Part shown: positions 24,328 through 32,185 of the stretch, in pieces
Layout: each line of letters starts with the position of its first letter
How positions within the stretch are numbered: the first letter of the stretch is position 1
Assembly (NCBI RefSeq): GCF_013415325.1
Contig: NZ_JACBYE010000008.1
Span: forward strand, 1 to 64,000
DNA: 64,000 bases
Direction: 5' to 3'
DNA from: Sanguibacter inulinus
GTDB lineage: Bacteria > Actinomycetota > Actinomycetes > Actinomycetales > Cellulomonadaceae
Program-made: the position numbers and the translations under genes
The notes under the pieces: model-generated
What the model saw: the letters and a program-made list of their open reading frames with translations, nothing else
Databases searched by the model: none
Told to the model about the DNA's origin: nothing

Positions 24328-27015
24328 TCAGTGTCCGGCGTCGTGCCAGCTGGACCCCGTGCCGACCGACACGTCGAGGGGGACGCGCAGGTCGGCCGCC
24401 GATCCCATCTGCTCGCGGACGAGGGCGGTGAGCTCCTCGAGCTCGCCGTGGCCGACCTCGAGGATGAGCTCGTCGTGGACCTGCAGCAGCAGGCGGGACT
24501 TGAGCCCGCGGACCGCGATCTCCTTCTCGACCCCGAGCATCGCGACCTTGATGATGTCGGCTGCGCTGCCCTGGATCGGCGCGTTGAGGGCCATGCGCTC
24601 GGCCATCTCCCGGCGCTGACGGTTGTCGCTCGTGAGGTCAGGCAGGTAGCGGCGGCGCCCCATGATCGTGGCCGTGTACCCGTTGGCACGCGCCTCGTCG
24701 ACAACTCCGGCGAGGTACGTCCGCACACCGCCGAAGCGGGTGAAGTAGTCCTCCATGAGCTTGGACGCCTCTTTGACGTCGATGTTCAGCTGGTTGGACA
24801 GACCGAAGGAGGAGAGCCCGTAGGCGAGGCCGTAGGACATCGCCTTGATCTTCGAGCGCATGGCCGGAGTCACTGCTGAGGTCTCGACCTGGAAGACGCG
24901 CGAGCCCACGTAGTTGTGCAGGTCTTCGCCGGTCCGGAAGGCCTCGATGAGGCCCTCGTCGCCCGAGAGGTGCGCCATGATGCGCATCTCGATCTGCGAG
25001 TAGTCGGCCGTCAGCAGGGTCTCGTACCCGTCACCGACCACGAAGGCGCGACGGATGCGGCGCCCAGCCTCGGTGCGGATCGGGATGTTCTGCAGGTTCG
25101 GCTCGGTCGAGCTGAGTCGACCCGTCGCGGCGATGGTCTGCTGGAAGGTCGTGTGGATGCGGCCGTCGTCCGCGACAGACTTGAGCAGTCCTTCGACGGT
25201 CTGGCGCAGCCGGGTCGAGTCCCGGTGCTCGAGCAAGAACTTGAGGAAGGGGTGCTCGGTCTTGACGAAGAGGTCGGCCAGCGCCGCCGCGTCGGTCGTG
25301 TACCCCGTCTTGATCTTCTTGGTCTTGGGCATCTCGAGCTGCTCGAAGAGCACCTCCTGGAGCTGCTTGGGCGACCCGAGGTTCACCTCGCGCCCGATCA
25401 CCTCGTAAGCCGCTCCGGCAGCCCCGGCCACAAGCTCACCGAAGTGCTGCTCGAGCTCGCGGAGGTAGTCGACATCCATCGCGATCCCGTGACGCTCCAT
25501 GTGCACGAGCACAGCCGAGAGCGGCAGCTCGAGGTCGGTCAGCAGGGACTCGGCGCTGCGGTCACCGAGCTCGCCGCGCAGGACCTCGGCGAGATCGGTC
25601 AACGCAGCAGCACGGACGGCGAGACGCCCGCCCTCGCTGTCTTCGCCGACGGCGAGGTCGAGCGCACCCTGGTCGCCGTTCGACGTGTCGAGCGGGGTGA
25701 GCTCGCGGTGCAGGTGCCGCTCGGCGAGGTCGCCGAGGTCATAGCTGCGCTGGTCCGGGAAGCAGAGGTAGGCGGCGAGCTCGGTGTCGAAGACGACCCC
25801 CTCGAGGGAGTAGCCGCGGGAGGCGAGCTCGTGCCAGACGGACTTGCCGCCGTGCACGACCTTGGGCCGGGTCGGGTCGGAGAGCCAGTCGCCGAGTGCA
25901 CGGTCGTCGTCGTCCGAGAGGTCGGTGAGGTCGAGGGCGACAGCCGAGGCGGGTCCGTCGGCGACTGCCAGCGCCCAGGCGTCTCCGCCTGCGGGGACGG
26001 GTCGTCCGGCCACGTCGAGCCCGAGCGGACGCTGGTCGTGCTCGGCGAACCAGGCCTCGAGCAGACCCGGAGCAAGGTCTTCGAGGGTGACGTCGACCGA
26101 CGGGCCGACGTTCTCGTCGTCGTCTGCCGCGGGGTGCATCGCGAAGAGACGCTCGCGGAGCGTCCGGAACTGGAGCGCGTCGAAGACCGTGCTCATGGCC
26201 TCGCGGTCCCACGGCTGGACCTTGAGGTCGTCCGGGCCGAAGGGCAGCTCGACGTCGGTCAGCAGGTGGTTGAGCTGGCGGTTGAGACGCACGACGTCGA
26301 GGTGCTCGCGCAGCGACTCCCCTGCCTTGCCCTTGATCTCGTCGGAGCGGTCGAGGATCTGCTCGAGACTCCCGAACTGGTTGATCCACTTCGCGGCCGT
26401 CTTCGGGCCGACGCCCGGGACGCCCGGGAGGTTGTCGCTCGTCTCACCGACGAGGGCCGCGAGCTCGGGGTACTGGTGGGGCTCGACGCCGTACTTGGTG
26501 CGGACGGCCTCCGGGGTCATCCGGGCGAGCTCGGACACACCCTTGACCGGGTACAGCACGGTGACGTTCTCGTTGACGAACTGGAGGGAGTCGCGGTCGC
26601 CCGAGCAGACGAGCACCTCCATGCCGAGAGCGTCGGCCTGCGAGGAGAGGGTCGCGAGGATGTCGTCGGCCTCGAAGTTGTCCTTCTCGAGGTGCGGCAC
26701 GTGCATCGCCTCGAGGACCTCTTTGATGAGGGGCACCTGCCCCTTGAAGGGCTCGGGCGTCGCGTCGCGGGTGCCCTTGTAGCTGGGCAGCGCCTCGGTG
26801 CGGAAGGTGGTCGAGCCAGCGTCGAAGGCGACGGCCACGTGCGTGGGTTCTTCGACGCGCAGCAGCGTCGCGAGCATCGAGATGAACCCGTGGACGGCAT
26901 TCGTGTGCTGGCCAGAGGTGGTGGAGAACTTGTCCACCGGCAGGGCGAAGAATGCCCTGTAGGCCATCGAGTGGCCATCGATCAGCAGGAGTCTGGGTCG
27001 CGAAGTGTCGGTCAC
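24328..27015 (-). CDS. polA: DNA polymerase I
   Basis: 895 aa. It fills gaps after excision repair and processes Okazaki fragments. The N-terminal 5'-nuclease has LLLIDGHSMAYRAFF at about 8-22 and the helix-hairpin-helix PGVPGVGPKTAAKW. The middle 3'-5' exonuclease domain lacks the DxE metal motif (it reads LGLDVAGRP), so proofreading is presumably absent, as in other actinobacterial PolA. The polymerase domain has LTADYSQIEMRIMAHLS, the O-helix region KAMSYGLAYGLS and QVHDELILEV. The start is ambiguous: GTG 27015 has TAGGTT 7 nt upstream; ATG 27036 is alternative but overlaps the divergent thioesterase start. Confidence 0.96.
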   Translation of the reverse strand: MTDTSRPRLLLIDGHSMAYRAFFALPVDKFSTTSGQHTNAVHGFISMLATLLRVEEPTHVAVAFDAGSTTFRTEALPSYKGTRDATPEPFKGQVPLIKEVLEAMHVPHLEKDNFEADDILATLSSQADALGMEVLVCSGDRDSLQFVNENVTVLYPVKGVSELARMTPEAVRTKYGVEPHQYPELAALVGETSDNLPGVPGVGPKTAAKWINQFGSLEQILDRSDEIKGKAGESLREHLDVVRLNRQLNHLLTDVELPFGPDDLKVQPWDREAMSTVFDALQFRTLRERLFAMHPAADDDENVGPSVDVTLEDLAPGLLEAWFAEHDQRPLGLDVAGRPVPAGGDAWALAVADGPASAVALDLTDLSDDDDRALGDWLSDPTRPKVVHGGKSVWHELASRGYSLEGVVFDTELAAYLCFPDQRSYDLGDLAERHLHRELTPLDTSNGDQGALDLAVGEDSEGGRLAVRAAALTDLAEVLRGELGDRSAESLLTDLELPLSAVLVHMERHGIAMDVDYLRELEQHFGELVAGAAGAAYEVIGREVNLGSPKQLQEVLFEQLEMPKTKKIKTGYTTDAAALADLFVKTEHPFLKFLLEHRDSTRLRQTVEGLLKSVADDGRIHTTFQQTIAATGRLSSTEPNLQNIPIRTEAGRRIRRAFVVGDGYETLLTADYSQIEMRIMAHLSGDEGLIEAFRTGEDLHNYVGSRVFQVETSAVTPAMRSKIKAMSYGLAYGLSSFGLSNQLNIDVKEASKLMEDYFTRFGGVRTYLAGVVDEARANGYTATIMGRRRYLPDLTSDNRQRREMAERMALNAPIQGSAADIIKVAMLGVEKEIAVRGLKSRLLLQVHDELILEVGHGELEELTALVREQMGSAADLRVPLDVSVGTGSSWHDAGH

Positions 27016-27035
27016 ACCTGCAAACCTATCTCCCA
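27013..27035. promoter_or_regulatory. Overlapping divergent starts of polA and thioesterase
   Basis: The two start codons (polA GTG 27015, thioesterase ATG 27035) are only 19 bp apart. The polA -10 TAGGTT is at 27028-27023. The thioesterase -10 would have to overlap it (ACCTAT at 27024-27029). Both mRNAs would be leaderless or nearly so. Confidence 0.5.
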
Positions 27036-27472
27036 TGACCGACAACGACACCACGCAGGGCGACGCCACGAGCGCCTCCCCCGGCATCGCCGACCTCGTC
27101 CGCGGCACGCTCATCGAGAGGATGGGGATCGAGCTGCTGGAGATCGGTGCTCAGCGCACCGTGGGCACCATGCCCGTCGAGGGCAACACCCAGCCCTCAG
27201 GTCTGCTGCACGGGGGTGCGAGCGTCGTCCTCGCCGAGACCCTCGGGTCGCTAGCGGCCCAGGCGCACGCGGGCGAGGGGCGCACGGTGGTGGGGATCGA
27301 GGTGGGTGCGACGCACCACTCGGCGGCACGGTCCGGGATCGTCACGGGGGTCGCGACGCCGCTCCACCTGGGGCGGACGACAGCGAGCTACGAGATCGTC
27401 GTGACCGACGACCGGGGCAGGCGGACCTGCACGGCGCGGCTAACCTGCCTGGTGCTCGTGCCGACGGTCTGA
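27035..27472 (+). CDS. PaaI-type hotdog-fold thioesterase
   Basis: 145 aa. The hotdog core includes GMPVEGNTQPSGLLHGGASVVLAET (the key parts are the conserved HGGA and the catalytic-site Asn/Glu region). It continues with GIEVGATHHSAARSGIVTGVATPLHLGR and a final strand of TCTARLTCLV. PaaI/YdiI-type enzymes hydrolyse aryl- or hydroxyaryl-CoA thioesters, and DHNA-CoA hydrolysis for menaquinone is one known role. Divergent from polA, and its 3' end overlaps the convergent GNAT gene by 33 bp. Confidence 0.88.
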   Translation: MTDNDTTQGDATSASPGIADLVRGTLIERMGIELLEIGAQRTVGTMPVEGNTQPSGLLHGGASVVLAETLGSLAAQAHAGEGRTVVGIEVGATHHSAARSGIVTGVATPLHLGRTTASYEIVVTDDRGRRTCTARLTCLVLVPTV

Positions 27473-28153
27473 GGACTCGACGAGGTCGTCCGCTGCGGCG
27501 GCCTCGTCGGTCGCCGACAGCTCTTCCGGGGCCTTGTCGAGCGACAGGCTCGCCTGGAAGCTGCGCAGGTCGAGCGGACCGCTGTTCGTCTCGATGCGCG
27601 CGCGGCGACGCCGGGCGATGAGGTCTTCGATGCTGCGGACCTGGTGGCGGCGGCCGGCGCTCTCGGCGGCGAGCTTGCGCTGCAGCACGGCCGTGGTGAC
27701 GACACGGTGCGATGCTGCGGGCGCGAAGCCGAGCCTGGCGAGGAAGCGCTGCACACCTCGGGAACCAGGGAGCGGCACGGAGTAGACGTCGAGAGCACCG
27801 ACCGACGCGGCGAGGTCGCCCGCCGCGGTGAGCAGCGCGTGCCCCACCCCGCGACGGCGGAAGTCCTGCGACACGTAGAGCGCCTCGATGTACACCGATG
27901 TGACGTCGCTGAACAGGCTCGGCTCGATGATGCGCACGAGCATGAACCCGACGGGCTGCCCCTCGATCACGGCGACCTTGATACGACCACCCGGCAGACC
28001 CGTGAGGGTCGCGAGCTGCCGGGTCAGGCGCTCTTCGTCGTTGACGCAGAGCTGGACACCCGTGCCTGCCTCGTGCCGTGCGGAGACGCTCAGCCTCGCC
28101 AGGACCGGAAGGTCCGACGCGACGGCGGGCCGGACATCGACCAGTGCACGCAT
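27440..28153 (-). CDS. GNAT-family N-acetyltransferase
   Basis: 237 aa. The GNAT fold covers about residues 5-150: VRPAVASDLPVLARL first strand and helix, VYIEALYVSQDFRRRGVGHALL with the acetyl-CoA pyrophosphate loop RRRGVG, then FLARLGFAPA. The C-terminal 75 residues are Arg-rich and then acidic (IARRRRARIETNSGPLDL) and not part of the fold. ATG 28153 is chosen; a TTG two codons earlier is possible. The substrate is unknown. Located between polA/thioesterase and pdtaR. Confidence 0.82.
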   Translation of the reverse strand: MRALVDVRPAVASDLPVLARLSVSARHEAGTGVQLCVNDEERLTRQLATLTGLPGGRIKVAVIEGQPVGFMLVRIIEPSLFSDVTSVYIEALYVSQDFRRRGVGHALLTAAGDLAASVGALDVYSVPLPGSRGVQRFLARLGFAPAASHRVVTTAVLQRKLAAESAGRRHQVRSIEDLIARRRRARIETNSGPLDLRSFQASLSLDKAPEELSATDEAAAADDLVESSDRRHEHQAG

Positions 28154-28243
28154 GGGCAAGGCTCCTCGAGAGGGGGTGGACGCTTCGACCTAGCGTGCCC
28201 CTGCTGACCCGTGCGGGTCAACAGCGGGCAGTGTGAGATCAGA

Positions 28244-28924
28244 TCAGTTGTCGCCGACCTGGTCGATGACGGCGTCGGCGACCTCACGCATGGTGAGGCG
28301 ACGGTCCATCGACGTCTTCTGGATCCAGCGGAAGGACTCAGGCTCGCTCAGGCCCATCTTCGACATGAGCAGACCCTTGGCGCGGTCGACGCGCTTGCGG
28401 GTCTCGAAGCGCTCGGCGAGGTCGGCGACCTCAGCCTCGAGGGCGCTGATCTGCGAGTAGCGCGAGATCGCGATCTCGACAGCCGGCAGCAGGTCCGCGG
28501 GGCTGAAGGGCTTGACGACATAGGCCATCGCGCCGGCGTCGCGGGCACGCTCGACCAGCTCGGTCTGCGAGAACGCCGTGAGCAGGACGACGGGCGCGAC
28601 GTGCGCCTTGCCGATGCGCTCGGCTGCCGAGATGCCGTCGAGCTCAGGCATCTTGACGTCCATCACGACGACGTCGGGCTTGAGCTCGAGGGCCAGCCTG
28701 ACGGCGGTCTCACCGTCGCCAGCCTCGCCGACGACGTCGAAGCCAGCCTCGCGGAGCGTCTCGACGACGTCCATGCGGATGAGGGCCTCGTCCTCGGCGA
28801 CGACGGCACGGCGCACCTTGCGCGCCGGGGGTGCTGCGGGCTCTTCCTCGGGGGTCTCGACCGGCTCCAGGAGAGGCGGGAGGTCCAGAGGCAGCATGCT
28901 CTTCTTCTCTTCGTTGTCCGTCAC
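28244..28924 (-). CDS. pdtaR: ANTAR-domain response regulator, PdtaR type
   Basis: 226 aa. A 37-residue Pro/Glu-rich extension precedes the receiver domain (AEDEALIRMD, phospho-acceptor aspartate in VVVMDVKMPELDG, TAF and VVKPF switch residues). The ANTAR RNA-binding domain follows (ETRKRVDRAKGLLMSKMGL, then EPESFRWIQ). In mycobacteria PdtaR is phosphorylated by PdtaS and binds hairpin pairs in mRNA leaders to prevent termination. The kinase is not in this window. The GTG start has TAGGAT exactly 6 nt upstream, so the mRNA is probably leaderless. Position near polA matches the mycobacterial order. Confidence 0.93.
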   Translation of the reverse strand: MTDNEEKKSMLPLDLPPLLEPVETPEEEPAAPPARKVRRAVVAEDEALIRMDVVETLREAGFDVVGEAGDGETAVRLALELKPDVVVMDVKMPELDGISAAERIGKAHVAPVVLLTAFSQTELVERARDAGAMAYVVKPFSPADLLPAVEIAISRYSQISALEAEVADLAERFETRKRVDRAKGLLMSKMGLSEPESFRWIQKTSMDRRLTMREVADAVIDQVGDN

Positions 28925-28936
28925 GGGTTCATCCTA
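28925..28936 (-). promoter_or_regulatory. pdtaR -10 box, leaderless start
   Basis: TAGGAT (28936-28931) plus a 6-nt spacer abuts the GTG start. No Shine-Dalgarno is present. Confidence 0.6.
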
Positions 28937-29161
28937 GTCGGTCGGGACCTGGGCGGTGAGCATCTGCGCACGTCGTCTGTGCCACACCTACCGTCCGGTC
29001 GGGTTCGGGCCCTGCACCGCTCCCCCGCAGCCCTCCGGGCTGCGCACTCCTCGCGAGGTGCGCGGGAGGACGGGCGCACCCGGCACCAGGTGCCCACCAC
29101 CGGATGCCCGCACCGACCCTCGTCTGTGGTTTCATAGTCGGGCACTGCCAGCAAGCACCAG

Positions 29162-29238
29162 GCCCCGGTAGCCCAACCGGCAGAGGCGTTCGGCTCAAAC
29201 CCGATCCAGTGTGGGTTCGAATCCCACCCGGGGCACCA
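29162..29238 (+). tRNA. tRNA with anticodon CAA (Leu) and a short variable loop
   Basis: A full cloverleaf with encoded CCA. The acceptor stem GCCCCGG pairs with CCGGGGC, the discriminator is A (29235) and CCA is at 29236-29238. The T-arm is GTGGG-TTCGAAT-CCCAC. The anticodon loop is CTCAAAC, with CAA at 29196-29198. The variable region is only 5 nt (29206-29210), although leucine tRNAs are normally class II with a long arm. Pairs 27-43 (T.T) and 13-22 (C.A) are mismatched. A T5 run follows the gene. By anticodon it should read UUG as leucine; the class I shape is the odd point. Confidence 0.9.
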
Positions 29239-29348
29239 TTTTTCGCAGGTGAGAGGCGGTCTCGTCGCCTCGACAGACCGACTGACATCAGCGAGCTCGA
29301 CGACAGTCCGCTGACTGTGGTCGTCATCGCCCCCGAGCCGCCAGCGCT

Positions 29349-29383
29349 CTTCTGAGAATCTTCTGAGATCTGCTCGGCACGAT
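29349..29383 (+). promoter_or_regulatory. 11-bp-phased direct repeat and promoter of the ferric-reductase operon
   Basis: CTTCTGAGA is repeated at 29349 and 29360, exactly one helical turn (11 bp) apart, where the -35 should be. The -10-like CACGAT (29378-29383) ends 6 nt before the ATG at 29390. Tandem repeats with 11-bp phase at the -35 are the typical binding pattern of OmpR/PhoB-type regulators, and one is encoded at the end of this gene cluster. Confidence 0.6.
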
Positions 29384-29389
29384 GACGTC

Positions 29390-30787
29390 ATGAGCATCCT
29401 CACCGAACGCAGCGCAGGGCAGGTCTCCTCGGACGTCGCGCCATCGGTGCGCCGCCGGACCCGACGCCAGTCACCGCACCGCGGTCACCTCGCCGTCCGC
29501 GGGGTGACCGTCGCGGGTGTCCTCGCGGTCCTCGTCTTCTGGTGGGTGGGCACCCCACCCGCCGTCGGCGCGACGCCCGGCGGTGCGCTCACGAGCACCG
29601 GAGAGCTCGCCGGGCTGGTCGCCGCCTACCTCGTCTGCCTCCAGCTGCTCCTCGTCGGGCGCGTCCCGTGGTTCGAGCGGGCCGTCGGCATGGATCGGCT
29701 CGTCGCCTGGCACCGCTCGCTCGGCACGACCGTCCTGCTGCTCGTGCTCACGCACGTCGCGCTCATGGTCGTCGGCGGCGCGATGCTCGACCAGCAGGCG
29801 CTGTGGCCCGAGGTCCTCTCGCTCCTGGCGACCCAGCCGGAGATGCTCAGCGCCCTCGTCGGGACCGCGATCTTCCTCGTGGTCGGCATGTCGAGCGCGC
29901 GGCTGGCCCGGCAGCGGCTGAGCTACGAGGTGTGGTTCGTGCTGCACCTGTCGGTCTACGTCGGCATCTACCTCACCTTCGGTCACCAGGTCGCGGCGGG
30001 CACGCACTTCGTCGGGTCGCCGGTCGCCCGAGCCGTGTGGACCGCGATGTACGTCGCGACGGCGGCGGCGCTCGTCACCTGGCGTGTCGTCCTGCCGCTG
30101 CTCGCGCACCGCAGCATGATGCTCACCGTCGACCAGGTCGTCCCCGAAGGGTCAGGCATGGTGAGCGTCTGGCTCCGTGGCCGGCACGTCGACAGGCTCG
30201 CAGCGCGGGGCGGGCAGTTCGTCCTGGTCCGGTTCCTCGCCCGCGGGCACCTGTGGACCGCGCACCCCTACTCCCTCTCGATGGTCCCCACCGACGAGCA
30301 CCTGCGGATCACCGTCGCCGCGCTCGGCGACCACTCGACGAGCACCGCCGCGATGCGCCCCGGGACGCGGGTGGTCGTCGAAGGGCCCTTCGGGCTCTTC
30401 ACCGCTGACCAAGCCCTCTCCGACCGGACCCTGCTCGTCGCTGGAGGCGCGGGCATCGGGCCGGTCCGGGCGCTCGCGGAAGACCTCGTCCTCCGAGGGC
30501 ACGACGTGGTCGTGCTGCACAGGTCGCACACACCCGAGGGGCTCGCCCTGAGCCGAGAGCTCGGCGGTGCGCAGGGTCTGCGGTACGTGCCACTCCCGGG
30601 GCGGCGGCGCGAGCTCGGCCACGACCCGCTCTCCCCCGCGGTCCTGCAGCAGATCGTGCCGGACATCGCTCACCGCGACGTGTTCGTCTGCGGCCCCGAG
30701 GGTCTCGTCTCGACCGTCGTGCGCTCGGCCCGAGCGCTCGGCGTGCCCCGTGCCTCCATCCACCACGAAGAACTGAGCCTGTCATGA
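29390..30787 (+). CDS. Ferric-reductase-like membrane flavoprotein oxidoreductase
   Basis: 465 aa. Six membrane helices (about 36-250) form a ferric-reductase-like heme domain with histidines in VAWHRSLGTTVL, LTHVALM and WFVLHLSVYVGIYL placed to ligate heme. The cytosolic half is a flavodoxin-reductase module: FAD-binding HPYSLSMVP near 295, NAD(P)H-binding VAGGAGIGPVRALAEDL, and FVCGPEGLV near the end. It would pass electrons from NAD(P)H across the membrane. The next two genes encode an FMN-binding exported domain and an FMN transferase, which suggests the electron acceptor is a covalent flavin outside the membrane. Confidence 0.9.
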   Translation: MSILTERSAGQVSSDVAPSVRRRTRRQSPHRGHLAVRGVTVAGVLAVLVFWWVGTPPAVGATPGGALTSTGELAGLVAAYLVCLQLLLVGRVPWFERAVGMDRLVAWHRSLGTTVLLLVLTHVALMVVGGAMLDQQALWPEVLSLLATQPEMLSALVGTAIFLVVGMSSARLARQRLSYEVWFVLHLSVYVGIYLTFGHQVAAGTHFVGSPVARAVWTAMYVATAAALVTWRVVLPLLAHRSMMLTVDQVVPEGSGMVSVWLRGRHVDRLAARGGQFVLVRFLARGHLWTAHPYSLSMVPTDEHLRITVAALGDHSTSTAAMRPGTRVVVEGPFGLFTADQALSDRTLLVAGGAGIGPVRALAEDLVLRGHDVVVLHRSHTPEGLALSRELGGAQGLRYVPLPGRRRELGHDPLSPAVLQQIVPDIAHRDVFVCGPEGLVSTVVRSARALGVPRASIHHEELSLS

Positions 30788-31347
30788 CTGCTGCGCGCTG
30801 GCGCGGGACCCTCATCTACACAGGCACCCTGGCCACCATCGGCACGCTGGCCGTCACCCGCTTCGGGCCTGTGCTCGGCGCAGACCAGGGGGCGCCCGTG
30901 ACAGCCGCCACGGTGACCTCGACCTCGCAGGGGGCGACCACCACGCAGGGCGGCTCGACCACCGGGAGCAGCTCCGGCACGACGTCCGGTTCTGCCTCTG
31001 CGGCTCCGAGCACGACGGCGACCCCGAGCCCCTCCGACACGACCACGCCTGCGGCGGGGTCGACCACGTCGAGCACGGTGACCGTGGCCGGCGGAGTCTC
31101 CCAGACCAGGTACGGGCCGGTCCAGGTCTCTGTCACCTTCTCCGGGACGACGATCGTCGACGTCCAGACGCTCCAGTCCCCGAGCGCAGAGCGTGAGAGC
31201 CAGCAGATCGCCCAGCGATCCACGCCGGTGCTCGCCCAGGAGGTGCTCGCGGCGCAATCGGCCAGGATCGACACGGTCTCAGGCGCCACGTACACCTCCG
31301 AGGGGTACAGGCAGTCCGTGCAGTCCGCGATCGACCAGGTGGGCTGA
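30784..31347 (+). CDS. Membrane-anchored FMN-binding domain protein
   Basis: 187 aa. An N-terminal hydrophobic segment (about 9-31) serves as signal/anchor. A 65-residue Ser/Thr/Gly/Ala linker follows, and then an FMN-binding domain from about residue 105. The flavinylation motif DTVSGATYTS lies near 163-172; its threonine receives FMN through a phosphoester bond. Overlaps the reductase gene by 4 nt and is followed 3 bp later by apbE, which encodes the enzyme for this modification. It probably shuttles electrons at the outer face of the membrane. The long low-complexity linker suggests it crosses part of the cell wall. Confidence 0.9.
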   Translation: MTAARWRGTLIYTGTLATIGTLAVTRFGPVLGADQGAPVTAATVTSTSQGATTTQGGSTTGSSSGTTSGSASAAPSTTATPSPSDTTTPAAGSTTSSTVTVAGGVSQTRYGPVQVSVTFSGTTIVDVQTLQSPSAERESQQIAQRSTPVLAQEVLAAQSARIDTVSGATYTSEGYRQSVQSAIDQVG

Positions 31348-31350
31348 GTC

Positions 31351-32100
31351 GTGCACCGGACCGAGGTGGTCATGGGGATCCCGATGTCGGTCGACGTCCG
31401 TGACCTCACCGACGAACGGTCCGCCGCCGAGGCTGTCGACGCCGCCTTCGCCGTCCTGCGGTCCGCCGACGAGCGCTTCAGCCCCTACCGCGAGGACAGC
31501 GAGCTGCGGCGGTACGAGCGGGGCGAGACAGCCCCCTCGGCTGACCTGCAGGAGATCCTCCAGGTCGCCCGTGACGCGTCTGCGGCGAGCAGCGGCGCCT
31601 TCAGCATCCAGGCACCTGACGGCTCGCTGGACACCAACGGTGTGGTCAAGGGCTGGGCGGCCGAGCGGGCGGCGGGCGTGCTGCGCGAGCACGGGTCGCG
31701 GCGCTTCTGCCTCAACGCCGGCGGAGACGTCGTGACCGCAGGGGAACCCGAGCCCGGACGGGCCTGGCGCGCCGGCGTCCGTGACCCCTTCGAGCCGACG
31801 AGGATGATGGCGGTCGTCGAGCTGCGGGACGGGGCCGTCGCGACCTCGGGCACCTACGAGCGTGGGGCGCACGTCTGGGACGGTCGGACGGGCGAGACGG
31901 GCGCAGCGCTCCTGTCGGCGACAGTCGTCGCCGACGACCTCACGACGGCTGACGTGCTCGCCACCTGTGTCCTCGTGCTCGGCGTCGAGGGCGTCGCCTG
32001 GGCCTTCGCGCACGGTGCGCGCGAGGCCTTCGGGGTGCTGCCGGACGGGCGGGTGGTCACCCGTGCGGGCGTGGCGGGCGTCCCGGTGCCGCTCGGGTGA
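31351..32100 (+). CDS. apbE: FAD:protein FMN transferase
   Basis: 249 aa, shorter than the usual 300-350 and without a signal peptide. It attaches FMN to threonine in target proteins. Visible features are VVMGIPMSVDVRD, RFSPYREDSELRRYE, LDTNGVVKGWAAERAAGVL, LNAGGDVVTAG and the metal-binding region TADVLATCVLVLGVEG near the C-terminus. The GTG start is 3 bp after the FMN-binding gene. Lack of an export signal suggests cytosolic action, or start mis-assignment; no better upstream start fits because the preceding gene ends there. Confidence 0.9.
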   Translation: MHRTEVVMGIPMSVDVRDLTDERSAAEAVDAAFAVLRSADERFSPYREDSELRRYERGETAPSADLQEILQVARDASAASSGAFSIQAPDGSLDTNGVVKGWAAERAAGVLREHGSRRFCLNAGGDVVTAGEPEPGRAWRAGVRDPFEPTRMMAVVELRDGAVATSGTYERGAHVWDGRTGETGAALLSATVVADDLTTADVLATCVLVLGVEGVAWAFAHGAREAFGVLPDGRVVTRAGVAGVPVPLG

Positions 32101-32185
32101 CGGTCGCGCCCGATACCTGCGGCACCCGGGTGACGCCCGCGTGGGGAGCCTCCGCCGGGACCGAGGCAGTCTCGCGGTGCGTCGG

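Noticed and set aside
24916-27621. A 901-codon plus-strand frame opposite polA
   Set aside because: It shows only Val/Glu/Arg-rich composition without motifs; polA on the other strand is certain.
29162-29238. A selenocysteine or serine tRNA
   Set aside because: The acceptor stem is 7 bp, the variable arm is short and the anticodon is CAA, none of which fits.
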